From assembly GCF_004349105.1 (NCBI RefSeq), contig NZ_SMLB01000030.1, positions 1 through 64,000 of the forward strand: a stretch of 64,000 nucleotides of DNA, given 5' to 3'. The DNA is from Jiangella aurantiaca. Its GTDB lineage: Bacteria > Actinomycetota > Actinomycetes > Jiangellales > Jiangellaceae. Both the position numbers and the translations under genes were made by a program. Under the pieces are notes generated by a model that was not told where the DNA came from, made no database searches, and worked only from the letters and a program-made list of their open reading frames with translations. This document shows, in pieces, positions 1-7,350 of this stretch (position 1 is the stretch's first letter; each line of letters opens with the position of its first letter).

Positions 1-1251
1 CGCCCGCCCCGCCCCCGGCCCCATGTCGATGCAGTGGTCCGCGATCGCCATGATCTCCGGATCGTGCTCCACGACGACGACCGTGTTGCCCTTGTCGCGC
101 AGTTCGAGCAGCAGCTCGCCGAGCCGGTGCACGTCGCGCGGGTGCAGGCCGACCGTCGGCTCGTCGAACACGTACAGCAGGTCGGACAGGCTGCTGCCGA
201 GGTGCCGGACCATCTTGACCCGCTGCGACTCGCCGCCGGACAGCGTCGACGTCGCGCGGTCGAGGCTGAGGTAGCCCAGGCCGAGGATGCCGAGCCGTTC
301 GACCTGCTCCGCGGCGTCCCGCACGAGCGGCGCGACGCCGGGATCGTCGATGGACCGGATCGCGTCGACCAGGTCGTCGGCCTGCATCGCGTTGAGGTCG
401 GCGATGGACCGTCCGTTGATCAGCGACGAGCGCGCCGCCTCGGCCAGCCGGGTGCCGCCGCAGTCGGGGCAGGTTCCGCGCGTGACGATGCGCTCGAACG
501 CCTCGCGCGTCTTGCCCTTGAACGACTCGGGCTCCTTGTGCAGGTAGAGCCGGTTGAACCGGGCGATGACGCCTTCGTAGCTGGTGACGTCAGGGTTCGG
601 CGCCTTCAGCTCGCCCTGTCCGGCGTACATCAGGATGCGCCACTGCTCGTCGGTGTACTCGCGCAGCGGCAGCGACGGGTCGAAGAACCCGCTTCTGGCG
701 TAGGACCGCCAGAACCACTGCCCGACCCCGAACGCCGGGAACGTCAGCGCGCCGTCGTCCAGCGAGCGGTCGCGATCGACCAGCTGCGTCTCGTCGACCA
801 CGCTGACCACGCCCAGGCCCTGGCAGCGCGGGCACATGCCCTGCGGGTCGTTGAACGAGAACGCGTTGGAGTAGCCGGCGAACGGCCGCCCGGCGCGGGA
901 GTAGATCAGCCGCAACCGGGCGCCGATGTCCGTGGCGGTGCCGACGGTGGACCGCGCGCCGCCGCCGAGGCGCTTCTGGTCGACGACGGTGACGGCGCAC
1001 AGGTGCGCCATGCGGTCGGCGTCGGGCTGGCCGTAGTTGGGCAGCCGGCTCTGCGCGAACGCGCTGAACGTGGCGTTGAGCTGGCGTTGCGACTCCGCGG
1101 CCAGGGTGTCGAAGACCAGCGACGACTTGCCCGACCCGGAAACGCCGGTGACCACCGTCAGCTGGTGTTTCGGGATGTCGACGTCGATGTTCTTCAGGGT
1201 GTGCTCTCGGGCACCACGCACCTCGATGAAGCCATGATCGGCCAACGTCAT
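1..1251 (-). CDS. UvrA-like ABC excinuclease family ATPase (C-terminus cut by window edge)
   Basis: Partial gene of 417 codons; the 3' end lies outside the window. The protein begins [22 protein letters not shown] and has a Walker [10 protein letters not shown] near residue 36, a CPRCQGLG zinc-finger half, a CPDCGGTRL segment, the ABC signature [11 protein letters not shown] and a Walker [13 protein letters not shown]. This is the layout of UvrA-like proteins that lack the full DNA-damage domains and often sit beside antibiotic-efflux genes. The ATG overlaps the TGA of the upstream ABC permease (ATGA), so the three genes form one coupled operon. A role in drug tolerance is inferred from context; canonical uvrA is less likely. 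Confidence 0.88.
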   Translation of the reverse strand, partial: MTLADHGFIEVRGAREHTLKNIDVDIPKHQLTVVTGVSGSGKSSLVFDTLAAESQRQLNATFSAFAQSRLPNYGQPDADRMAHLCAVTVVDQKRLGGGARSTVGTATDIGARLRLIYSRAGRPFAGYSNAFSFNDPQGMCPRCQGLGVVSVVDETQLVDRDRSLDDGALTFPAFGVGQWFWRSYARSGFFDPSLPLREYTDEQWRILMYAGQGELKAPNPDVTSYEGVIARFNRLYLHKEPESFKGKTREAFERIVTRGTCPDCGGTRLAEAARSSLINGRSIADLNAMQADDLVDAIRSIDDPGVAPLVRDAAEQVERLGILGLGYLSLDRATSTLSGGESQRVKMVRHLGSSLSDLLYVFDEPTVGLHPRDVHRLGELLLELRDKGNTVVVVEHDPEIMAIADHCIDMGPGAGRA

Positions 1252-2027
1252 CGGTTCAGCCTCCGGTAGGCAGCGGCGGACAGCGGTGCGAACACCACGA
1301 CCATCAGGATCGGCCAGATCACTGACAACGCCTGTCCGTGATCGGCAGGCCAACCTCCGCCGGTCACGCCGGGGTTGCCGAACAGCTCGCGCACCGCGTC
1401 CGCCGTCGCCGACAGCGGGTTCCACTCGGCGACGGTGCCCAGCCAGGACGGCATGGTCGCCGGGTCGAGGAACACCGTGGACAGGAAGCCGACCGGCCAG
1501 ACCATGATCTGCACGGCGGCGACGGCCTCCGGCCCGGGCGCCTTCAGCCCGGCCCAGACGCCGACCCACAGCAGCCCGAACCGGAGCAGGAGCAGCAGCC
1601 CGTACGCCGCCAGCACGTCGCCGGCCCCGCCGGACCACCGCCAGCCCAGCGCGAACCCGGCGGCCGTCATAGCAGCCAGGCCGGCCGCCGACGCGGTGAG
1701 GTCGGCCAGGCACCGTCCGGCCAGGACCGCGCCGCTGTGCAGCGGCAGCGACCGGAAGCGGTCGGTCACGCCGCGCGCGGCGTCCGTGGTGATCGCGATC
1801 ATCGTGGTCTCGAGCCCGAAGAGCATGGTCAGCGCCAGCACGCCGGGCACGACGAACGGGACGTAGTCGGCCGCGCCGCCGGCGATCGCGCCGCCGAACA
1901 GGCCGCCCATCATCAGCACGACGAGCACCGGGAACAGCAGCGTGACCAGGAACGGCACCGGCTGCGCCCGCCAGTGCCCCAAGGTCCGGCCGGCGAGCAC
2001 CAGCGAGTCATGGACGAGCGAATTCAT
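1248..2027 (-). CDS. ABC-2 type transporter permease (drug efflux)
   Basis: 259-residue membrane protein starting MNSLVHDSLVLAGRT, with about six hydrophobic segments, including FLVTLLFPVLVVLMMGGLFG and a central segment around YVPFVVPGVLALTMLFGLE. It fits the ABC-2 family (DrrB-like), which pairs with a separate ATPase to export drugs or lipids. The ATG at 2027 overlaps the stop of the ATPase gene upstream, and its own stop overlaps the start of the UvrA-like gene, so all three are translationally coupled. The longer open frame upstream of this ATG is low-complexity out-of-frame sequence over the ATPase gene and was not used. The substrate is unknown. Confidence 0.9.
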   Translation of the reverse strand: MNSLVHDSLVLAGRTLGHWRAQPVPFLVTLLFPVLVVLMMGGLFGGAIAGGAADYVPFVVPGVLALTMLFGLETTMIAITTDAARGVTDRFRSLPLHSGAVLAGRCLADLTASAAGLAAMTAAGFALGWRWSGGAGDVLAAYGLLLLLRFGLLWVGVWAGLKAPGPEAVAAVQIMVWPVGFLSTVFLDPATMPSWLGTVAEWNPLSATADAVRELFGNPGVTGGGWPADHGQALSVIWPILMVVVFAPLSAAAYRRLNR

Positions 2028-2968
2028 CGAGCCTCCCCTTCGACGGTGTTGACGTGCACGAAGACGTCGTCGAGCGTGGGCCGCCGGACGGCGACGTGCT
2101 CCGGCTCCAGGCCGGCGGCGGCCAGTGCGGCGCAGAACCCGGTGACGGCGCCGGCGTCGGCCACCGGTACGGCGACGGTCGTCCCGGTCACGTCGACGGG
2201 CCCGACGGCATACGGCTCGGCCGCCCGCCCGGCGGCCGCCGCGTCGTCCGCCGTCGCGAACCGGACCTCCACGCGGGTCTCGCCGACCAGCGAGGTCAGC
2301 TCCGCCGGGCTGCCCTCCAGCACGACCCGGCCGTCGCGGAGCATGGCGACGTGGTCGGCCAACTCGTCGGCCTCCTCCAGGTACTGCGTGGTCAGCAGCA
2401 CCGTGACGCCGTCGTCGACGAGCCGCCGTACGGTGGCCCACACCTCGCGGCGGGCGTCAGGGTCGAGGCCGGTCGTGGGCTCGTCGACGAACAGCACCGA
2501 CGGCGGCACGACCAGGCTCGCGGCGAGGTCGAGCCGGCGCCGCATGCCACCGGAGTAGGTTCCGACGGCCCGCTCGGCCGCGTCAGACAGACCGAACCGC
2601 GTGATCAGTTCGTCCGCCCGCGCCCTCGCCGCGGCTTTGGCCAGCCCGCGCAGCCGGCCGAACAGCATCAGGTTCGCCCGGCCGCCGAGGATCTCGTCGA
2701 CGGCGGCGTTCTGCCCGACCAGCCCGATGGCCCGCCGCACGCCGTCGCCGTCGGCCCGCACGTCGTGCCCGGCCACCGTCGCCGTGCCGTCGTCCATGGC
2801 CAGCAGCGTCGTCAGGATCCGCACCGCCGTCGTCTTGCCCGCGCCGTTGCGGCCCAGCAGCGCGCACACCGACCCGGCGGCGACCCGCAGGTCGAACCCG
2901 TCCAGCGCCGGCCGCTCCGCCCCGCGGTAGTGCTTGCGCACCGCCCGCGCCTCGATGGCTGCGTCCAC
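2024..2968 (-). CDS. ABC transporter ATP-binding protein (DrrA-like)
   Basis: 314-residue nucleotide-binding subunit. Walker A GRNGAGKTT is at about residue 39, the signature is YSGGMRRRLDLAASL, Walker B is VLFVDEPTTGLD, and the C-terminal tail ends with the TLDDVFVHV block typical of DrrA-type drug exporters. I chose the GTG at 2968 because AGAGGAGGG lies just upstream; the open frame extends further but runs into the operator region. First gene of a three-gene operon (ATPase, permease, UvrA-like). It is divergent from a TetR regulator whose likely operators lie in the 80-bp gap, so efflux is probably repressed until a ligand is bound. Confidence 0.92.
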   Translation of the reverse strand: MDAAIEARAVRKHYRGAERPALDGFDLRVAAGSVCALLGRNGAGKTTAVRILTTLLAMDDGTATVAGHDVRADGDGVRRAIGLVGQNAAVDEILGGRANLMLFGRLRGLAKAAARARADELITRFGLSDAAERAVGTYSGGMRRRLDLAASLVVPPSVLFVDEPTTGLDPDARREVWATVRRLVDDGVTVLLTTQYLEEADELADHVAMLRDGRVVLEGSPAELTSLVGETRVEVRFATADDAAAAGRAAEPYAVGPVDVTGTTVAVPVADAGAVTGFCAALAAAGLEPEHVAVRRPTLDDVFVHVNTVEGEAR

Positions 2969-2990
2969 TCGCCCTCCTCTGTTCAGTGAA

Positions 2991-3029
2991 CCGTACAGTG
3001 TACGGTACAACGTACGGAACAACGTGCGG
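2991..3029. promoter_or_regulatory. Probable TetR operator: 15-bp palindrome plus 12-bp tandem repeat
   Basis: Between the divergent ABC operon and tetR gene. CCGTACAGTGTACGG at 2991-3005 is a perfect 7-bp inverted repeat around one base. It runs into two tandem copies of GTACGG(T/A)ACAAC at 3000-3011 and 3012-3023, then GTGCGG at 3024. Such arrays usually bind the adjacent TetR dimer. The binding assignment is inference. Confidence 0.6.
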
Positions 3030-3048
3030 AGAGTGAGAGGATGTTCCC

Positions 3049-3792
3049 GTGCCCTCGAACGCGCCCCGCCCGTCCGACCCCACCCGGCTGGTCTCGCTGC
3101 TCTGGGAGCCGTCCGACCGGCCCGGCCGCAGCGGGCTGACCAAGCAGGCCGTGGTCGAGAACGCCATCGCGATCGCCGACGCCGAGGGCCTCGGGGCGCT
3201 CACCATGCGGCGCGTGGCCGACCGCCTCGGCGTCGGCGCGATGACCCTCTACACGCACGTGCCGGGCAAGCCTGAGCTGGTCGAGCTGATGCTCGACGCG
3301 GTCGCCGGCGAGGCGTACGCCGACGGCGCGCTGCCGGGCGCGCAGGGCGGCTGGCGTGCCGGGATGCGCCACGTCGCGGAGCGGAACTGGCGCCACCACC
3401 TGCGGCACCCGTGGACGGTCGAGGTGGTACCCGGGAGGCCGGTGCTCGGGCCGGGCGTGTCCACCAAGTACGACCTCGAGCTGGCGCCGCTCGACGGCAC
3501 CGGCCTGTCCGACCTCGAGATGGACCAGGTGCTGTCCGGCGTGCTCGCCCTGGTCGAGTCGACGGCGCGGCAGCAGATCGGGCTGGACCGCCTGCGGGCC
3601 GGCACCGGCGACCTCGACTGGTGGGCGACGGTGAGCCCCGTCCTCGCGCGGGCGATGCGCGGGCGCCGGTTCCCGCTGGCCGAACGCGTCGGCACGGCGA
3701 CCGGTGAGGCGGTCGAGGCCGGCGACCCGCTCGCCATCATGCGGCTGTCGCTGGAGCTGCTGTTGGACGGCGTCAGCCGGCGGCTGGACTGA
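3049..3792 (+). CDS. TetR/AcrR family transcriptional regulator
   Basis: 247 residues, GTG start. The N-terminal helix-turn-helix is at about residues 28-75 (TKQAVVENAIAIADAEG, then MRRVADRLGVGAMTLYTHVPGKPELVELML). The remainder is a TetR_C-type ligand-binding region with conserved RHPWTVEVVPGRPVLGPG. It is divergent from the drug-efflux operon, with palindromic and tandem operator candidates in the shared promoter region, so it most likely represses both the operon and itself. The ligand is not predictable from sequence. Confidence 0.92.
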   Translation: MPSNAPRPSDPTRLVSLLWEPSDRPGRSGLTKQAVVENAIAIADAEGLGALTMRRVADRLGVGAMTLYTHVPGKPELVELMLDAVAGEAYADGALPGAQGGWRAGMRHVAERNWRHHLRHPWTVEVVPGRPVLGPGVSTKYDLELAPLDGTGLSDLEMDQVLSGVLALVESTARQQIGLDRLRAGTGDLDWWATVSPVLARAMRGRRFPLAERVGTATGEAVEAGDPLAIMRLSLELLLDGVSRRLD

Positions 3793-3867
3793 CGGCCGGA
3801 CCGTTCAGGAGATCACCACCCGGCTGCCCGGCCGCTGACCCGGGCACCGTCGACGAGGAGACAGATT

Positions 3868-4041
3868 ATGGACCGAACCCAGGAGATCATCCTCGACCTC
3901 CTCCAGCAGGCGGCCGCGGCGCACGGCGAGTACGAGGCCGACGTCCTCGGCGGGAAGCACGACGAGGAGTGGCCGCAGTGGTACGCCGCTTACATGGCCC
4001 GCGCGCTCGCCGCGGCCGGCTACCGGATCGTCGAGGCCTGA
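3868..4041 (+). CDS. Small conserved-type hypothetical protein, 57 aa
   Basis: Encodes MDRTQEIILDLLQQAAAAHG through a Trp/Tyr-rich middle (EEWPQWYAAYMARALAAAGY) to the end VEA. A good ribosome site GAGGAG lies 8 bases before the ATG, and third-position GC is high as in real genes here. No signal peptide or membrane segment; predicted to be a short, acidic helical protein. Convergent with the next gene. I do not recognise a named family. Coding is likely, function unknown. Confidence 0.65.
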   Translation: MDRTQEIILDLLQQAAAAHGEYEADVLGGKHDEEWPQWYAAYMARALAAAGYRIVEA

Positions 4042-4058
4042 TCGTGGCCGCCTGACCG

Positions 4059-4544
4059 TCAGTGTCCCGGCGGGAACGCAGTGCCCTGGTCGTACACGGC
4101 GAGCCAACGGCCGTGCTCGAACACGTACGTCACGACGGTGAGCGCGCGCGACTTGAACCCGATGCGCGGCAGCTCATAGGTGGCGTCGTACTCGATGACC
4201 GCGGTCTTGCAGCCGTAGACGTGACGGTCGATCTCGGTCCACGTCCAGATCGCCTCGCGGTTCTCGAAGTGGCTCTTCTGCGCGGCCATGATCGCGTCGA
4301 TGCCGGCGAACCGGTGGCCGCTGGCGTAGACGCTGACGGCGTCCTCGTGATGGACGTCGCGCCACGCCTCGGCGTCGAAGTCGCGGAACGACTCCATGTC
4401 GATCCGCTGGGCCTCGTCGAACCGCGCCTCGCAGCCGCGGTGGCCGGCGGCGTCGTTCTGAGCCGAGGCCGCGGCGATGCCGGGCAGTGCGAGTGCTCCG
4501 GCGGCCAGCACCCCCACGATCGCCCGGAACGTGTTCTTGCGCAT
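4059..4544 (-). CDS. Secreted SnoaL-like (NTF2 fold) protein
   Basis: 161 residues. The N-terminal signal peptide has a basic start (MRKNTFR), a hydrophobic core and an AASA-type cleavage region near residue 28. The mature part looks like a SnoaL/NTF2-like domain: FRDFDAEAWRDVHHEDAVSVYASGHRFAGIDAI, then WTWTEIDRHVYGCKTAVIEYDATY and a final WLAVYDQGTA strand. The family holds small polyketide cyclases and uncharacterised ligand-binding proteins; nothing here fixes the substrate. It is divergent from the MocR regulator, which could control it through the CTGGGCC repeats between them. Confidence 0.75.
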   Translation of the reverse strand: MRKNTFRAIVGVLAAGALALPGIAAASAQNDAAGHRGCEARFDEAQRIDMESFRDFDAEAWRDVHHEDAVSVYASGHRFAGIDAIMAAQKSHFENREAIWTWTEIDRHVYGCKTAVIEYDATYELPRIGFKSRALTVVTYVFEHGRWLAVYDQGTAFPPGH

Positions 4545-4612
4545 GGCGAACCCTCCTGACCTGTGTCTTCTCTGAGCCGTTGGCCACGCTAGCCACGGTC
4601 AGTAGCCGCTCT

Positions 4613-4685
4613 CTGGGCCACAGGACGGGGTTCTGCACTGGGCCGATCACGGCCCGATGACGCCGGCGGCCCTAGTCTCGGGCCC
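4613..4685 (+). promoter_or_regulatory. Promoter/operator of the MocR gene, probable leaderless transcript
   Basis: CTGGGCC occurs at 4613-4619 and 4638-4644, 25 bp apart. The second copy forms an inverted repeat GGGCC-GATCAC-GGCCC. A -10-like TAGTCT at 4673-4678 sits 7 bases before the ATG at 4686, and no ribosome site is visible, which fits a leaderless mRNA. Direct repeats two to three helical turns apart are typical MocR/PdxR targets. Confidence 0.4.
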
Positions 4686-6101
4686 ATGGATCTGCACGTG
4701 CGGCTGGACGGGCGGGGCGACCTGTCCGGGCAGATCTACCGGCAGGTTCGGACGGCCATACTGGCCGGGCTGCTGCCCGCCGGCCAGCCGCTGCCGCCGA
4801 CCCGTGAGCTCGCCGGCGACCTCGGCATCGCCCGCAACACCGTGAGCATGGCCTACGACCGGCTGGTGGCCGAGGGCTTCCTCGTCGCGCGCTCCGGCGT
4901 CGGCACGTTCGTGGCCGACGGGCTCGCCCAGGATCGGCCGGGCGGCGACGACGGCGACCAGGTGGCGCTGGCGCCCAGACCGATCTGGGACACGATGAGT
5001 GCGGCGACCGACCTGTCCGCCGCCGACGCCGAGTTCGACTTCCGGCCCGGCATCCCCGACGCGTCGCTGTTCCCCTACGCGGCGTGGCGCCGGGTGACGA
5101 CTTGCCAGCTCCGCACGACGGCCGTCGGGTCCGGCGCGCACATCGCGGCCGCCGGCCACCCGCCGCTGCGTGCGGCGATCGCCCGGCACGTCGCCGTCGC
5201 CCGGGGCGTCCCGGCCGGCGTCGACGACGTCGTCGTCACCAGCGGCAGCCAGCAGGCCGTCGACCTCCTCGCGCGGGTGCTGCTGTCCCCCGGCGACGTG
5301 GTGGCCGTGGAGGACCCCGGGTACCCGCTCCCCCGCAAGCTGCTGACGTCGTCGGGCTTCGACGTCGTCCCGGTGCCCGTGGACGGCGAGGGCCTCGTGG
5401 TCGACGCGCTGCCCGACGCCGCGCGGCTGGTCTACGTCACCCCGTCGCACCAGTTCCCGCTCGGCACGTCGATGTCGCTGGGCCGCCGGCTGGCGCTGCT
5501 CGAGTGGGCCCGGCGGGCCGGCGCGCTGATCGTCGAGGATGACTACGACAGCGAGTTCCGCTTCGCCGGGCGCCCGTTCGAGCCGCTCGCCGGCCTCGGC
5601 GCCGCCGGCCACGTCGCCTACGTCGGCTCGTTCTCCAAGACGCTGCTGCCGACCCTGCGGCTCGGCTTCGTCGTCGCGCCGCGGTCGCTGCGCGACGCCA
5701 TGCACAAGGCCAAGCAACTGCTCGACTGGCACACCGCGGTGCCTCCCCAGGCGGCGCTGGCCGAGCTGATCAACGAGGGCCTGTTCGCCCGGCACCTCAA
5801 GGCGATGCGCCGGGTGTACGCGCGACGCCACCACCTGGTGACCTCGCTGCTGCGCCGCGACTTCGCCGGCGTCCTCGAACCGGTTCCCTCGCTGGTCGGC
5901 CTGCACGTGACCGCCCTGCTCACCGACCCCGCCGCCGACGACGTCCAGCTGGCCGCTCGCGCCCGCTCGGCCGGTGTCGAGGTGCTGCCGCTGTCGCCGC
6001 TGGCGGTGGCGCATCCGGTCCGCGGGCTGGCGCTCGGCTACGGCGCCATCGCCGAGGACCGCATCCCCGGCGGCCTCATCCGCCTCCGAGCGGGCCTGTA
6101 G
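4686..6101 (+). CDS. MocR/PdxR-type regulator (GntR HTH fused to aminotransferase fold)
   Basis: 471 residues. A GntR winged helix at about 10-80 (GQIYRQVRTAILAGLLPAGQPLPPTRELAGDLGIARNTVSMAYDRL) is followed by a fold-type I aminotransferase domain. The PLP-binding lysine lies in SFSKTLLPTLRLGF, the Asp/Tyr pair in IVEDDYDSEF, and the Arg that binds the carboxylate side lies in LIRLRAGL at the C-terminus. Members sense pyridoxal phosphate or an amine and regulate neighbours. No pdxS/pdxT is adjacent, so control of vitamin B6 synthesis is not supported. The SnoaL-like and phospholipase D-like genes flank it and are possible targets. Confidence 0.92.
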   Translation: MDLHVRLDGRGDLSGQIYRQVRTAILAGLLPAGQPLPPTRELAGDLGIARNTVSMAYDRLVAEGFLVARSGVGTFVADGLAQDRPGGDDGDQVALAPRPIWDTMSAATDLSAADAEFDFRPGIPDASLFPYAAWRRVTTCQLRTTAVGSGAHIAAAGHPPLRAAIARHVAVARGVPAGVDDVVVTSGSQQAVDLLARVLLSPGDVVAVEDPGYPLPRKLLTSSGFDVVPVPVDGEGLVVDALPDAARLVYVTPSHQFPLGTSMSLGRRLALLEWARRAGALIVEDDYDSEFRFAGRPFEPLAGLGAAGHVAYVGSFSKTLLPTLRLGFVVAPRSLRDAMHKAKQLLDWHTAVPPQAALAELINEGLFARHLKAMRRVYARRHHLVTSLLRRDFAGVLEPVPSLVGLHVTALLTDPAADDVQLAARARSAGVEVLPLSPLAVAHPVRGLALGYGAIAEDRIPGGLIRLRAGL

Positions 6102-6153
6102 CGTTCACCGGACGTTGGGCCGGCGTTCGCGCCGGCTGGGCACGTTGACCCGC

Positions 6154-7350
6154 ATGACGACCCGCCATCGACCCAGTCGCGTCCGCCCGATCGCCGTCGC
6201 CGGCGTCGCCGCAACCCTCGCGGCCGCCACGCTGACGCCGTCCGCCGCCGCCGACACCCCCGCACGCCCGTGCCAGGACGCACCCGAACGGCCGGTGACC
6301 ACCGGCGCCGTCTTCAACAACCCAGCCGCCGGCGACGGGACTCCGATCATCGAGCAGATCTGCAGCCTGGTGAAGCAGGCGCCGGCCGGGTCGCTGATCC
6401 GGATCGCGCACTTCGTCATCTCCGGGACGTCCGGCGCGGACTTCGTCGCGGTCCTCACCGAGGCGCACCGGCGCGGGGTAGACGTCCAGGTCGTGCTGGA
6501 CGGCTGGCAGGTGACCAACCCGGCGGTGACCGCGCTGCGCGCAGAGCTGGGCACCGACCAGGCGCGGCGCTCGTGGCTGCACGTGTGCACCGGGCTGTCG
6601 CCGGAGGGCAACACGGCCGCCTGCATCGGCACGAAGGGCCAGCACAACAAGTTCTACCTGTTCTCCGAGACCGGCGGCCGCGAGCACGTCGTCCTGCAGT
6701 CGTCGGCCAACTTCACCGACCTGAACTCGACGACGTATTGGAACAACGCCATGACGATCGCCGGCAACGCTGAGCTGTACGAGGCGTACGGCGCCTACTT
6801 CGGCGACCTCGCCGCGGAGCGGCGCACCGACGACTACGACCGCACCGTCACCACCACCATGCGCACGGGCACCGTCGCCGCCTCGTTCTTCCCGCGGGCC
6901 GACGGTGACCCGATCACCGAGCTGCTCGACGGCGTCAGCTGCGGCCCGCAGACGGTGCTGCGCGTCGGCATGTCCGAGTGGGACGCCTACCGCATCGCCA
7001 TCGCCGAGCGGCTGGCCGAGCTGGCCGGGCAGGGCTGCGAGGTCGCGATCGTGCACGGGCTGATGGACGACGAGGTCCGCGCGGTGCTGGCCGCCGCGCC
7101 GGCCATCGCGCTGCGCGAGCTCGACGACGCGAACGTACTGCCCGGCCGGATCCACTCGAAGTACGTGCTCATCGAAGGTGGCAACGCCACCGACCGGAGC
7201 GAGCGGTGGGTCGTCACCGGCAGCCCGAACTTCAACCACACGTCGCTGCGCCGCAACGACGAGACCATGCTCCGCACGGACATCGCGTCGGTCTACGCCC
7301 GCTACCGGGCCAACTTCGAGACGATGTTCGCCGCCGCGACGCCGGGCTAG
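6154..7350 (+). CDS. Secreted phospholipase D-like protein
   Basis: 398 residues with an N-terminal signal peptide (RPIAVAGVAATLAAATLTPSAAAD). Two PLD half-domains each carry an HxK motif: HNKFYLFS followed by QSSANFTDLNS, and HSKYVLIEG followed by TGSPNFNHTS. These paired HxK...N segments are the catalytic core of PLD-superfamily phosphodiesterases. The usual Asp of HKD is not at the standard spacing, so specificity is uncertain. The ATG at 6154 was chosen because it gives a clean signal peptide. Its stop overlaps the stop of the convergent alpha-galactosidase gene by two bases. Confidence 0.85.
   Translation: MTTRHRPSRVRPIAVAGVAATLAAATLTPSAAADTPARPCQDAPERPVTTGAVFNNPAAGDGTPIIEQICSLVKQAPAGSLIRIAHFVISGTSGADFVAVLTEAHRRGVDVQVVLDGWQVTNPAVTALRAELGTDQARRSWLHVCTGLSPEGNTAACIGTKGQHNKFYLFSETGGREHVVLQSSANFTDLNSTTYWNNAMTIAGNAELYEAYGAYFGDLAAERRTDDYDRTVTTTMRTGTVAASFFPRADGDPITELLDGVSCGPQTVLRVGMSEWDAYRIAIAERLAELAGQGCEVAIVHGLMDDEVRAVLAAAPAIALRELDDANVLPGRIHSKYVLIEGGNATDRSERWVVTGSPNFNHTSLRRNDETMLRTDIASVYARYRANFETMFAAATPG

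Noticed and set aside
34-1269. Long plus-strand open frame opposite the left-edge gene
   Set aside because: It is antisense to the UvrA-like gene, whose Walker A, signature and Walker B motifs are clear; the plus frame is Arg/Val/Asp-rich shadow sequence without motifs.
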